The notes under the pieces: model-generated
What the model saw: only the letters and a program-made list of their open reading frames with translations
Told to the model about the DNA's origin: nothing
The model's database searches: none
Made by a program: the position numbers and the translations under genes
Part shown: piece by piece, positions 17,574 through 28,200 of the stretch
How the letters are laid out: every line of letters begins with the position of its first letter
Position numbering within the stretch: position 1 is the first letter of the stretch
Origin: Tahibacter amnicola
Lineage (GTDB): Bacteria; Pseudomonadota; Gammaproteobacteria; Xanthomonadales; Rhodanobacteraceae
Assembly: GCF_025398735.1 (NCBI RefSeq)
Contig: NZ_CP104694.1
Span: forward strand, 5,359,465-5,423,464
DNA: 64,000 bases
Direction: 5' to 3'

Positions 17574-19277
17574 TCATTCGCGGATGCGGATGCGGAACGA
17601 ACGCGAGTTCGAGGCATTGGTCTGCGCACCCGGATAGGACAGCGTCGGGGTATCACGCATCACCACCGAACACAGCACGGAGCCCAGCCCGGGCGGATTG
17701 TTGAAGGTGTACCGCAGGCTGAAGGCGTTGCCGGACTGGGTCAGCTTCGGGCTCTGACCGAAGGCGAACGTAATCGTGCCAACCTCCGCCACACAGGCAA
17801 TATTGCCGCCGTTGACCGTCGGCACGATCGGCACCAGCTCGACGCCCTGCGTCCCCAGTTCGTCGATCGAATCAGCCGGCCCTGGGTAGGCGTACGGGAT
17901 GAAGGTGCTGATGACACCGCCGCAGGCCGCGGTCTTCGGATCGGCCAGGCTGCAGGTCAGCGTAGGGACGCTATCCGTGGCATCAGGCGGGACGTCAGTG
18001 CCAAAATCAAACTGCGGTGCATCGTTGTCGACACTGCTGATCGCCAGCGGAATGCTGCGCGCCACCGTATGACCCAGGCCGCCGCGGGAATCGGTCACGG
18101 TGATGTTGAACGACGCCCCGACATTGACGCGCGCGTCGGTGGCAGCATTCAGCGGCAGACCGACGCTGAAGGTACATGTGCGTGTCACCGGCGCAACGGT
18201 AATCGGCGTGGTCGAGCCGCAATTGACCGGCACGATCATCGTGGCACCACCGACAATAATCTGGATCTGGTCGTTGTTCGCACGCAGCAGGTTGCCGGCA
18301 GTCTCGGGGGTGTCGTCGGTGATGGTGAACGCGAGGTTCTGCAGGGTGGCGCCTTCGCTGATGCCCGTCAGAGTCGCCAGCGAGGTGGTGTCGAGCGTGG
18401 GCGCCCGGTCGCTGAGCGTGGTGAAGCTGGCGGCAACGTTGTTGTCGAGGCGGTCTTCCATCCCGTTATAGGTGAACAGGCCCGCGACGGCGATCGGTGC
18501 GGTGGTCGTCGGAAGGTCACCCAGGCTGGCACGCAGCGTACGCAGCACGATAAAGCGCGTGTTGACCGACGTGTTCGGCTGCAGGGTGATGTTCTTGGAC
18601 ACGTTCCCGGTGATGACCGGCGACGCGCCGCAGGTGGTCGCACCCATCGCCACTTCACAGTAGCGCGAGATATCAAACACGGACGAGTCATAGCCGTCAC
18701 GCACGACGTAGGGAATCGCCGTCGTCGCCGACATGACCGGGATGGAGACGTCCAGGTAGTACTTGTACAGGTAGTTGTTGTCGACCGTCGGCAGCTCGAC
18801 CACGGTCGAGGCAATCACGGCGTCAGGCGTATCTTCGAAGGGCGAGACGAAGAGATTGGCCGTCGGCTTGCGCGTACCGTCGGCCTTGAGGCTGTAGCAC
18901 ACCAGCGACGGGTCGGTCTGAATGGCGAAGGTGGTACCCAGCACCATCGAGGCCACGCCCGCGAGCGGTTGCTGCACGCCACCGGCGATGGGGCCGAATA
19001 CGAAGTTCCCGCCGCCGGGGATGACACCCGGCCAGGTCACATCCAGTTTGTCATTGGCGTTTCCGCCAACCGTACCGACGTTGGCGCAGATGTAAGGGGC
19101 TGTCGTCGTGAATTTGGAAACGCCACCGCCGAAGGTCCAGTTATTGACCAGTGCGTGGTCTTCGTCACCCAGGATCAGCGGGATAGTCGTACCTGCCTTT
19201 GCTGGCGTCATTGTCGAAAACGCAACCAGCATCACACCGGCCGTAGCCATACCGCGAATCAACACATGCCTCATCAT
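17574..19277 (-). CDS. Secreted protein of unknown function with cadherin/Ig-like segments
   Basis: This is a 567-residue protein. A signal peptide (MRHVLIRGMATAGVMLVAFS to TPAKA) is followed by a Thr/Val/Pro-rich, beta-strand-like mature protein. It contains paired cysteines and segments such as FTITDDTPE, ITVTDSRGGLGHTVARSIPLAI and SVDNDAPQFDF that resemble Ig-like or cadherin-type repeats. The C-terminus ends SRSFRIRIRE. I do not recognise a catalytic domain. It is a single gene transcribed away from the next secreted protein (19581). A surface or matrix role is possible but not shown. Confidence 0.75.
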   Translation of the reverse strand: MMRHVLIRGMATAGVMLVAFSTMTPAKAGTTIPLILGDEDHALVNNWTFGGGVSKFTTTAPYICANVGTVGGNANDKLDVTWPGVIPGGGNFVFGPIAGGVQQPLAGVASMVLGTTFAIQTDPSLVCYSLKADGTRKPTANLFVSPFEDTPDAVIASTVVELPTVDNNYLYKYYLDVSIPVMSATTAIPYVVRDGYDSSVFDISRYCEVAMGATTCGASPVITGNVSKNITLQPNTSVNTRFIVLRTLRASLGDLPTTTAPIAVAGLFTYNGMEDRLDNNVAASFTTLSDRAPTLDTTSLATLTGISEGATLQNLAFTITDDTPETAGNLLRANNDQIQIIVGGATMIVPVNCGSTTPITVAPVTRTCTFSVGLPLNAATDARVNVGASFNITVTDSRGGLGHTVARSIPLAISSVDNDAPQFDFGTDVPPDATDSVPTLTCSLADPKTAACGGVISTFIPYAYPGPADSIDELGTQGVELVPIVPTVNGGNIACVAEVGTITFAFGQSPKLTQSGNAFSLRYTFNNPPGLGSVLCSVVMRDTPTLSYPGAQTNASNSRSFRIRIRE

Positions 19278-19580
19278 TCACCCACCAGGATTTGTAACAG
19301 GATCGCCCTCGTCCAGTCGCACCCTTGACCGGCACACGATGTCCCTGGTCGAGGCAAGCTCGACAGAACATCCCCGGAGGACCCCAGAAGTCGGGCTGCA
19401 TCTGCACCCCGGCCGGACCGCCGCTATCACGGCCAAGTATAGGCAGAATCTCGGGTTTTGTTGTTAATTCGCAGTTACATTTCGCGTTTTGCCACATTGG
19501 TGCTTGGCTGAGTCCGTTCACACGCGGATACAATCGCCGGCTGCGGGCCGCGACCGGTCCGGCATCTAGGGAGCCATCAC
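19278..19580. promoter_or_regulatory. Divergent promoter region between two secreted-protein genes
   Basis: This 303-base gap contains an AT-rich core (about 19435-19500) in otherwise GC-rich DNA. On the minus strand TATACT (plus coordinates 19436-19441) is a good -10 element for the gene ending at 17574, giving a leader near 150 bases. The matching -35 is weak (TTAACA with long spacing). No gene is seen here. Confidence 0.4.
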
Positions 19581-20057
19581 ATGCAAAAACGCGCGATCCG
19601 CGCCGTCCTGACCCTTGCCCTGGCGCTGTCGGGCACCGCCACGGCCGCCGAGTTCTCCACGCTCGAAGAGCGCATGAGCCGCAAGGAATTTGACGCGGCA
19701 GGCCTCGGACGCCTGTCCGCCGAGGAACTCAAGGCTCTCAACGACTGGCTGCGCGTCAACGGCCTGGCTCCCGGCGCACCGGTCGCCACCGGCAAGAACC
19801 GCACGCCGGAGTTCTACCCGGAAGAAGCCGAGCGCGAGGTGGTCGAAGCCCACATTGCCGGAAATCTGACCGGCTGGCTGGGCAAGACCCAGTTCAAGCT
19901 CGATAACGGCCAGGTCTGGCAACAGGCCGAGTCGGGCATGCGCACGGACCTGAACCTCGCCAACCCCCAGGTGCGCATCAAGCCCATGCTGCTGGGCAGC
20001 TGGCTGATGTCCATCGACGGCTGCAACTGCAGCCTGCGCGTGCGCCGCGTCAAGTAA
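19581..20057 (+). CDS. Small secreted conserved hypothetical protein
   Basis: This 158-residue protein has a signal peptide ending TATAA. The mature part starts EFSTLEERMSRKEFDAAGLGRLSAEELKAL-like, a helical segment, and ends in a beta-rich half with LTGWLGKTQFKLDNGQVWQQAE and CNCSLRVRRVK. The segment GWLGKTQFKLDNGQVWQ suggests a small OB-like or SH3-like barrel. I do not know a function. AGGGAG 8 bases before the ATG supports the start. It is a single gene convergent with hrpA. Confidence 0.75.
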   Translation: MQKRAIRAVLTLALALSGTATAAEFSTLEERMSRKEFDAAGLGRLSAEELKALNDWLRVNGLAPGAPVATGKNRTPEFYPEEAEREVVEAHIAGNLTGWLGKTQFKLDNGQVWQQAESGMRTDLNLANPQVRIKPMLLGSWLMSIDGCNCSLRVRRVK

Positions 20058-20067
20058 CGCATTGCCC

Positions 20068-20100
20068 GCCGCCGGCGTCCCGCACGGAGGCGCCGGCGGC
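20068..20100. terminator. Perfect hairpin between convergent genes
   Basis: GCCGCCGGCG (20068-20077) and CGCCGGCGGC (20091-20100) form a perfect 10-bp stem with a 13-base loop between the stops at 20057 and 20105. There is no U-tract, so it may be a two-way terminator or an mRNA-end stabiliser. Confidence 0.45.
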
Positions 20101-20104
20101 TGGA

Positions 20105-23100
20105 TCAACGTCCACCGAGGGCTTCGACAGCCTTCTGCAGGCGCTTGGGTGACACCGGCTCGGGCGTTTTCAGTTCCTGTGCGAACAGCGACACGCGCAA
20201 CTCCTCGATCAGCCAGCGCAGCTCGTCCAGTCGCTCCGCATCCGCCTGCCCGCTCGCCCTGAGCTTGAGGTAGTCGCGCCAGTAACCTTGCACCGCGAGC
20301 ATCCGCGCCTGGTCGCGGGTGGCGTCTTCGCGCAGCCGTTCGGCGCGCAGGCGCATCGCCTTGAGATAACGCGGCAGGTGAATCAGGCGCGATTTCGGCG
20401 TCTGGCTGACAAACCCGGGATAGATCATCGCCGCCAGCTGTTCGCGCAGATCGTCGTAGTTTGCCCGGCCATATCCCATCAGCGGCGGCGTCAGGAGCGG
20501 TCCCGCTTCGGCATAGGCTGTCAGCACGTCTTCGACCAGTCGCAACCACGCCGTCGCCTGGGCGAACAGGGCGCGGCCCAGCTCCGCCTCGACCTGCTGG
20601 AAATCCTCGCGCCGACGGATGTCCAGGTCACGCTGCGACAACAGTTCGCGCAGCGCGGCCTCGACCAGGTCCTCCCGCAGGGAGTCGACGCTGGCGATGC
20701 CCGCATACTTGAGCGCGAGCGCGTGATTGATCGGCAATTTCCGGCGCGCCTGCTTGATCCGGTCCGCCAGCGCCCGGCGCAGCAGACGTACGACGCCGCC
20801 GCGGTGCGATTGCAAAGCCTCGTCGCGCCGCTCGAAGACGCGCAGCGCCACGCTGTCGCCGAGGTCCACCAGTGCCGGAAATGCGGTCAGGCCACCGTCG
20901 CTGAGCAGGGTCGCCGGAATCTCGCCGAAATCAAAACCCGCCACGTCTTCACGCGTGAGTTCCGCGTCGGCAACGCGCGAAAACGCGGCCCGGGCGGCAC
21001 CGCTCCAGTTGGACTGGATCAGCGCCAGGTCACGCCCTTCCGCCAGCGTCCGTCCGTTGTCGTCGTACACGCGCAGATGCATGGACAGATGCGGCGGCAA
21101 CGCGATGCCATCGAAGTCCGCTGAAGTCACCTCCACGCCCGTGACGCGCTTGAGGTAGGCCGCCAGGGCCACAGCCAGAGGCTGGTCGGACGGCGGCGTC
21201 GCCTCGGCAAAGGCGCGTGCGAAATCCGGCGCCGGCACGAAATTGCGCCGCAGCGCCTTTGGCAGGCCACGAATCAGCTCAGCAACCTTTTCCGGCAGCA
21301 GCCCCGGTACCAGCCATTCGCACTGCGCCGCGCTGACGGCGTTGACGAAGGCCAGCGGCAACTGGAGGCTGACGCCGTCCGCCGGATCGCCGGGCAGGAA
21401 CCGGTACTCCACGCGGAGCTTGTGCCCGCCGAAGGTCAGCCGGGCCGGGAAATCCCGCGCGGCAATCCCCGGGACACTGCCCAGCACATCGTCCAGCGAC
21501 CAGCGCAGAGCCGCCTGTTCGGCGGGCGTCGCGCGCCGGTACCAGGCATCGAGCGCTGCCGTGGTGGAGATATCCGTCGGCATCTTGCCGGCGAACCAGG
21601 CGGCGAGCACGGATTCGTCCTTGAGCAGTCCGCTGCGGCGCTGCTTGGCTTCCAGCTCGCGCGCCTCGGCCAGCACGCGCGCGTTGGCGCGCACGAAATC
21701 AGCCTTGGCGTCGAGTTCGCACCGCGCCAGCGCCTGATTCACGAATACCTCGTGCGCCTGCTCCGGGTCCTGCGCACCAAATTGCACCAGGCGCTTTTCC
21801 ACCAGGGTGAGCCCGAACAGGGTCACCTGTTCGTAGGCCATCACCGCACCGCGCTTGGCTGACCAGTGGACATCCCGCCAGCTGCGCTTGACCAGGTGCG
21901 CGGCCAGGGTTTCCACCCATTCCGGCTCGATCCGCGCGCAGAGCATTCCGTATACCTTTTGCAGATCCAGCACCTGGCCGGCGAGCAGCCACGGCGGCGG
22001 CGCCTTGGCCAGACCCGACCCGGGAAAGATCTGAAAGCGGCGCTCGCGCGTACTGCGGTAGGTGCCACGCTCGTCACGGTGCCCGACCTGCGTCGGCCAG
22101 CCGGCCAGCAGGCATTGGTGCACGGACTGGTACGCCACCGCATCGAGCAACGCGCCCCCTGCTGCCGACGTAGGCACGGCGACGTCACGCGGCACTTCGC
22201 CACGGCGTGGCGTACGCGGCGCCGGTGAACGCGCAACCGGTGCTTCGGCCAACACGGGTACGTCATCGCGCCAGCCCATTTCGTCGGTGATCAGCAGCAA
22301 CTGCCGGTGCAACTCGCGCCATTCACGCATGCGCAGGTAGGACAGAAACCGTGCCTGGCACCAGTCGCGCAGTTTCGACTGGGAAAGGTCCTCGTGCGCC
22401 TGCGCATGGGCCTGCCACAGCCGCAGCACGGTCACGAAATCCGATTTCGGATCGACAAATTCGGCATGCGCCTGATCCGCCGCCTGGCGCGCGTCGGCGG
22501 GACGTTCGCGCGGATCCTGGATGCTCAGGAAAGCCGCCAGGATCAACAGCTCGCGCAGCGCACCGCGTTCGTGCGCCTCGTACAGCATGCGCGCGAGCGC
22601 AACATCGACGGGGATTTGCGCCAATGCGCGTCCGACCGGCGTGAGCCGCTTGCGCTCGTCGATCGCCCCCAGTTCGGCCAGGCGCCGGTAACCGTCGCCG
22701 ATCGCCCGTTCGGGCGGCGCCTCCACGAAGGGAAATTCAGCCACGTCACCCAGCTTCAGGCTGAGCATGCGCAGAATCACCCCGGCCAGCGAGGAACGCA
22801 GGATTTCAGGATCCGTGTAGCGCGCCCGCTGGGAGAAATCCGCTTCGCTATACAAGCGATAGCAAATGCCCGGACCGACGCGTCCGCAGCGCCCCTTGCG
22901 CTGCTCGGCTGCCGCCTGCGACACCGGCTCGATATGCAGCCGTTCCAGCTGCGAACGCGGCGAATAGCGCTTCACCCGGGCGGTGCCGGTATCGATCACG
23001 TAGCGGATCCGCGGCACCGTCAGCGAGGTTTCCGCCACATTGGTGGCCAGCACGATGCGCCGCTCGGCACCCGGTTTGAATACGCGGTCCTGGTCGTTGG

Positions 23101-24061
23101 CCGACAGACGCGCGTACAGGGGCAGCACCTCGGTCGCGCGGTACTTGCGCCGGGCCAGCGCCAGATGGGCATCGCGGATCTCCCGTTCGCCCGGCAGGAA
23201 GAGCAGCACGTCGCCGCGCGGATCATCCTGGGTGATCTCGTCGACGGCGGCGACGATCTGATCCGTCAGGCTGCTCTCGCCACGTTCGGGCGGCGGGCGC
23301 CAGCGCACTTCCACCGGATAGCTGCGCCCTTCGACGTTGACCACCGGCGCAGTGTCGAAATGCGCGGCGAAGCGGGCAGTGTCGATCGTCGCGGACGTGA
23401 CGATCAGCTTGAGATCCCGGCGCTTCTTCAGCAGGCGCTTGAGATAGCCCAGCAGGAAATCGATGTTGAGGCTGCGCTCGTGCGCCTCGTCCAGGATGAT
23501 CGTGTCATAGGCGTTGAGCCAGCCGTCGGACTGCGTTTCCGCCAGCAGGATGCCGTCGGTCATGAACTTGACCAGGGACTCGTCCGAAACCTGATCATTG
23601 AAGCGGACCTGGAATCCGACCAGGTCACCGACCTGGTTCTCCAGTTCCTGCGCCACGCGGCGCGCGACGCTGCGCGCCGCGATGCGGCGCGGCTGGGTGC
23701 AGCCGATCATGCCGGCGACGCCGCGGCCAGCCGCCAGACACAACTTCGGCAGCTGGGTAGTCTTGCCCGAACCGGTCTCGCCGGCCAGCACGACCACCTG
23801 GTGGCGTCGGATCAGCTCGACGATTTCCTCACTCTTGGCGGCGATCGGCAGGGATTCATCGATCCGGATGGCTGGAACGCGTGCCGCGCGCGCGGCACGC
23901 TGCTGGCGCGAACGGGCGATGTCGGCCGCCAGCGCCGCCAGCTGCTCCGGCGTGGCCTTGTCGCCCGCCTCGCTCTGCCGACGCCAGCGCCCCAGCAGGC
24001 GGCCGAAGTCGCGCGTCATCGTTCCATCGATTTGTGCACGCAGGGTTTTCAGGTCAGACAT
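20105..24061 (-). CDS. hrpA: ATP-dependent RNA helicase HrpA
   Basis: This 1318-residue protein is close to the 1300 of E. coli HrpA. Walker A GETGSGKTTQ lies near residues 91-100, the DEAH box ILDEAHERSLN near 188-198, the SAT motif in VTSATID, and motif VI QRKGRCGRVGPG. The helicase-associated domain and the long HrpA-specific C-terminal region follow. It is expected to remodel mRNA or ribosome complexes in the cytoplasm. The start MSDLKTLRAQID was chosen because sequence further upstream is non-protein-like and crosses the dps regulatory region. It is divergent from dps. Confidence 0.93.
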   Translation of the reverse strand: MSDLKTLRAQIDGTMTRDFGRLLGRWRRQSEAGDKATPEQLAALAADIARSRQQRAARAARVPAIRIDESLPIAAKSEEIVELIRRHQVVVLAGETGSGKTTQLPKLCLAAGRGVAGMIGCTQPRRIAARSVARRVAQELENQVGDLVGFQVRFNDQVSDESLVKFMTDGILLAETQSDGWLNAYDTIILDEAHERSLNIDFLLGYLKRLLKKRRDLKLIVTSATIDTARFAAHFDTAPVVNVEGRSYPVEVRWRPPPERGESSLTDQIVAAVDEITQDDPRGDVLLFLPGEREIRDAHLALARRKYRATEVLPLYARLSANDQDRVFKPGAERRIVLATNVAETSLTVPRIRYVIDTGTARVKRYSPRSQLERLHIEPVSQAAAEQRKGRCGRVGPGICYRLYSEADFSQRARYTDPEILRSSLAGVILRMLSLKLGDVAEFPFVEAPPERAIGDGYRRLAELGAIDERKRLTPVGRALAQIPVDVALARMLYEAHERGALRELLILAAFLSIQDPRERPADARQAADQAHAEFVDPKSDFVTVLRLWQAHAQAHEDLSQSKLRDWCQARFLSYLRMREWRELHRQLLLITDEMGWRDDVPVLAEAPVARSPAPRTPRRGEVPRDVAVPTSAAGGALLDAVAYQSVHQCLLAGWPTQVGHRDERGTYRSTRERRFQIFPGSGLAKAPPPWLLAGQVLDLQKVYGMLCARIEPEWVETLAAHLVKRSWRDVHWSAKRGAVMAYEQVTLFGLTLVEKRLVQFGAQDPEQAHEVFVNQALARCELDAKADFVRANARVLAEARELEAKQRRSGLLKDESVLAAWFAGKMPTDISTTAALDAWYRRATPAEQAALRWSLDDVLGSVPGIAARDFPARLTFGGHKLRVEYRFLPGDPADGVSLQLPLAFVNAVSAAQCEWLVPGLLPEKVAELIRGLPKALRRNFVPAPDFARAFAEATPPSDQPLAVALAAYLKRVTGVEVTSADFDGIALPPHLSMHLRVYDDNGRTLAEGRDLALIQSNWSGAARAAFSRVADAELTREDVAGFDFGEIPATLLSDGGLTAFPALVDLGDSVALRVFERRDEALQSHRGGVVRLLRRALADRIKQARRKLPINHALALKYAGIASVDSLREDLVEAALRELLSQRDLDIRRREDFQQVEAELGRALFAQATAWLRLVEDVLTAYAEAGPLLTPPLMGYGRANYDDLREQLAAMIYPGFVSQTPKSRLIHLPRYLKAMRLRAERLREDATRDQARMLAVQGYWRDYLKLRASGQADAERLDELRWLIEELRVSLFAQELKTPEPVSPKRLQKAVEALGGR

Positions 24062-24226
24062 GTCAGGACTTTCGGTGAACGGCCCGGTGGGCCGGCCGGA
24101 AGGCGGCTTCCGGTCATCATGGAGGTCGGCGGCGTGCCGGTCGGGTCCGCCTGGGCGTTCTGCGCAGGACACGGGCCGCGCCGGACGGGTGGGGAATCGC
24201 CCGAATCGTCCGGCAGAGGCGCCATG

Positions 24227-24263
24227 ATAGCGCGAGCCTATCGAAACGATCACAAGTACCGAT
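24227..24263 (+). promoter_or_regulatory. Candidate OxyR operator upstream of dps
   Basis: Four tetramers at exact 7-base spacing follow the OxyR pattern ATAG-N7-CTAT-N7-ATAG-N7-CTAT: ATAG (24227-24230), CTAT (24238-24241), ATCA (24249-24252) and CGAT (24260-24263). The first two are perfect, the last is 3 of 4 and the third 2 of 4. A possible promoter starts immediately after (TTCCTC 24264-24269, 17 bases, TAAGGT 24287-24292), where an activator would contact RNA polymerase. Dps is a known OxyR target in E. coli. OxyR itself is not in this window. Confidence 0.55.
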
Positions 24264-24321
24264 TTCCTCCCACCCCGCCGCACCGCTAAGGTGCCGGCAT
24301 CGACCACCACGGAGCGCTCAG

Positions 24322-24789
24322 ATGGGTATTGATATCGGAATTGCCAAGAAGGATCGGGAAGCCATCGCCAAGGCGCTGTCGCGCCAGCTGGCCGATACCT
24401 ACACCCTGTACCTGAAGACCCACGGCTTCCACTGGAACGTCACCGGGCCGATGTTCAATGCCCTGCACCTGATGTTCGAGACCCAGTACAACGAGATGTG
24501 GCTGGCGCTGGACCAGATCGCCGAGCGCATCCGGGCCCTGGACGTGGCCGCGCCCGGCTCCGGCGCCCAGTTTGCCAAGCTTTCCTCCATCCCCGAGGAG
24601 ACCGGCGTGCCGGACTGGAAGGGCATGGTGCAGCAGCTGGTTTCCGGCCATGAAACGGCGACCCGCACGGCGCGCGAGCTATTCAAGGTCGCGGAGAAGG
24701 CCAACGACCAGCCCACCGCGGACCTCGCCACCCAGCGCATGGAAGCCCACGAGAAAACCGCCTGGATGTTGCGCTCGCTGCTGGCCTGA
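24322..24789 (+). CDS. dps: Dps-type ferritin-like DNA-binding protein
   Basis: This 155-residue protein is a four-helix ferritin-like fold of the Dps family. The inter-subunit ferroxidase motif [13 protein letters not shown] is present, followed by [19 protein letters not shown] with the acidic ligands. Dps dodecamers oxidise and store iron using hydrogen peroxide and can bind DNA. GGAG 8 bases before the ATG supports the start. It is a single gene behind the OxyR-like site, so it is probably induced by peroxide. A weak 7-bp hairpin (24823-24842) follows the stop. Confidence 0.93.
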   Translation: MGIDIGIAKKDREAIAKALSRQLADTYTLYLKTHGFHWNVTGPMFNALHLMFETQYNEMWLALDQIAERIRALDVAAPGSGAQFAKLSSIPEETGVPDWKGMVQQLVSGHETATRTARELFKVAEKANDQPTADLATQRMEAHEKTAWMLRSLLA

Positions 24790-25252
24790 ACCGCCGTCGC
24801 GCGCGATCCCCTCCCCTGCCGGGCGGCGGCCTCGACCGCCGCTCGGCCTGCTCGAACCGTCCGGCGGCAAACCCCAGCGAATGGCGCATGTAATGCTGCG
24901 CTGATACATGAAAACGTCAAAAACCCGTGCTAGCCTCCGCCACCTTTCGGCAGACAGGGCCGGGTGCCCTGTTCGCCCCGCGGCGAAGGATGTGCCGTTC
25001 CGCAGCAACCGCTCGTTGCTCGGCCAGGGAAGCGCGCGCGCTGGGGCGCCGCGTATCGAATAGCAGGATCCACACGGAGACCGCCGGTCTCACCCCGAAT
25101 CGGCCAGCGCCGACCACCGCGTTTTCAAACGCGGACCGGTGACGGCTTGCCCGCGGGTCGCCGACGGCAGCCGCTCGCACATTGGGTTTCCGAAATCGCC
25201 CGTCGCGACGGGCGATCCGGTCGTCTTTTGGTTTGGCTCAGGGGAAAATCAG
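24790..25252 (+). other. 463-base gap between dps and the nuclease gene
   Basis: No protein-coding stretch is convincing here. It holds a 7-bp GC hairpin (24823-24829 with 24836-24842) just after dps and the promoter region of the nuclease gene, whose Shine-Dalgarno AGGGGA lies just before the ATG at 25253. No clear -35/-10 pair was found. Confidence 0.4.
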
Positions 25253-28200
25253 ATGCTCCGTAAGCACCGTGCACTCGTTGCCGGAATCGTGCTGTTGGGG
25301 GCTGCGACATCCGCCGAATCGGCGGTGGTCATCAGCCAGGTCTATGGTGGCGGCGGCGGTACCAGTGCCACCTACAAGAACGATTTCGTCGAGCTTTTCA
25401 ACGCTGGATCCACTTCGGTCAACCTGGCCGGCCTGACTGTTCAGTATGCGAGCGCCACCGGCACGGGAAATTTCGCCGTCGCCGCAACGCCCACCGCCAC
25501 CCTGGCACCGGGCAAGTACTTCCTCATCCAGTTGGCCAGCAGCGGCACGCCTGGCCTGGACCTGCCTACACCAGACGCCACCGGCACGACCAACATGTCG
25601 GCCAGCGGCGGCAAGGTTGTCCTCGTCAATGGCACGAGCGCGCTGGCCTGCAATGGCGGCAACAACGTCTGCAGCGCCGCGCAGTTGGCGCAGATCGTCG
25701 ATCTCGTCGGATTCGGCGGGGCCAACTTCTTCGAAGGTACCGGCGCCGCGCCGGCGCCGAGCAACATCCTCTCGGACCAGCGCAAGGGCGCCGGATGCAC
25801 CGAGACCAACAACAACGCCAACGACTTCCTGGCCGCCACGCCCAGCCCGCGCAATTCGGCCGCCTCGGCCAACAGCTGCGGCGTGACCCTGTCGATCGCC
25901 GACGCCACCGTCGCGGAAGGCAACAGCGGCACGACCGCTCTTAGTTTCACGGTCAGTCTCAGCGGCGCGGCGCCGGCGGGCGGGGTCTCCTTTGTGGCAA
26001 CGACCGGCGGCGGAACCGCTACGGCCGGCGCCGACTACAGCGCCCTGTCTTCGGCCCCCTTCAGCATCACCGAAGGCACGACGAGCACGACGGTCACCGT
26101 GAACGTCGACGGCGACACCCTGTTCGAACTGGATGAAAACCTGACGGTTACCCTCTCCAGCGTCGTCGGCGCCACCGCGCTCGACACGCAGGCGACGGGC
26201 CAGATCACCAATGACGACAGCGCACCGGCCATCAGCATCGGCGACGCGACCGTTACCGAGGGCAACGCCGGCCAGGCCATTGCGACCTTTACGGTCTCGC
26301 TGTCCGCCGCCTCCGGCCTCGCGACGACTTTCACCGCGGTGACAGCCGACGACACAGCCCTTGCGTCCGAGCTCGACTACGCCAACACGACGGCGGGCGG
26401 CGAAATTCCCGCTGGCAGCACCAGCACGACAGTCGAGGTTCTGGTCAACGGCGACACGACGGTCGAGCCCACCGAAACCTTCTTCGTCAACCTGACCAAC
26501 CTCGCCAACGCCACGGCCGGTGACGCGCAGGGCCTTGGCACCATCACCAATGACGATGAGTCAGTGGTTCCGGTCCTGTCGATCAACAACACCAGCGTCA
26601 TCGAAGGTAACAGCGGCACGGCCGACGCCACGTTCACCGTGACCTCGTCCATGGCCGCGCCGGCCGGCGGCATCCAGGTCACCGCCACCACCAGCGACGG
26701 CACCGCCACGACGGCCGACAACGACTACGCCGCGCGTAGCGCGACGGTCACCATCCTGGAAGGCCAGACCAGCGCGACGTTCGCGGTCAGCGTGAACGGC
26801 GACACCAAGATCGAGTCGGGCGAAACCTTCACGGTGGAGCTGAGCAATCCCAGCGGCAGCGCCACGATTTCCGGCGGCCAGGGCACGGCCACCATCACCA
26901 ATGACGACGTCGCGCCGAACCTGTCCATCGACGACGCCTCGGTTACCGAAGGGCATTCCGGCCAGGCTCAGCTGGTCTTCCCGATCACCCTGAGCGGCCC
27001 TGCGCCGCAGGGCGGCGTGGGCTTCACCGTCACCACCACCGATGGCACCGCCACCACGGCCGACGGCGACTACGCCGCGCAGTCGGGCGTCGCCGGCACC
27101 ATCGCGGAAGGCCAGAACAGCGGCCAGGTCATCGTCGCCGTCAATGGCGACGCGCGTTTCGAACCGAACGAAACCTTCACTGTGACGCTGGCCGCGGCGA
27201 CCAACGCCACCCTGGCCGACGCCACGGCCACCGGCACGATCAGCAACGATGACTACCTGGAAATCCACGATATCCAGGGCGACAACGCGGCAACGCCGTT
27301 CAACAACCAGGTTGTCGCCACCAGCGGCAACATCGTGACGGGTATCGGCCCGGCCGGCTTCACGATGCAGGCACCGGATGCCCGCGCGGACAGCAACATC
27401 AACACCTCGGAGGCGATCTACGTCTACACCGTCACGACGCCGGCCGTCGCGATCGGTGACCGCGTCGACGTCAGCGCCACCGCGACGGAATTCAACGGCC
27501 TCACCGAGCTGACCTTCGCCACCGTGACCGTCACCGGCAACGCACAGCCGCTGCCCACGCCGGTCGACTTCGACGCCAGCAGGCCGTCTTCCAACCCGGC
27601 CCTGCCGAGCTGCCCGACCAGCGGCAGCAACTTCGAATGCTTCGAGTTCATGCGCGTGCGCGTGGCCGACGGCCTGGTCAGCACCGGCAACCAGCGTTTC
27701 GCAAACCCGCCGACGGAAACCTTTGCCGAGGTGTTCATCACGGCCAACGGCCGTCGCGGCGTACGTGATCCGGGCCTGCTGTTCCCGCTGCTCACCACGG
27801 CGGGCAATACCCTCGCAGGCGAGTGGGACGGCAATCCGGAGCTGTTCGAGCTGGACGCCGACTATTTCGGCGCCGTACCGAACGGCACGCCGATCTACGG
27901 CGGCACGCGCTTCAACGCCGTCGGCGTGCTCGGCTACGACTTCGGCGACTACGAGCTGTGGGCGACCGAATTCAACGTCACCGCGGCCAGCACCATTCCG
28001 CGCCCGGTGCGCGACAGTGCCGGCGCCGCCGAGCTGCGCATCGGCGCGTTCAACATGCTGCGCTACTGCGACACCACCAACAGCGCGGGCAGCGGTTCGG
28101 ATCCCTGCGTCTCGCCGACGCCGACCCAGGCCGTCTTCGATGCCAAGGTGGCACGCCTCTCGCGCTACGTCGCCGACGTGCTGAAGCTGCCGGACGTGCT

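Noticed and set aside
22307-24289. A 660-codon plus-strand frame opposite hrpA
   Set aside because: It is antisense to the helicase motifs of hrpA; its sequence is a GC-driven shadow.
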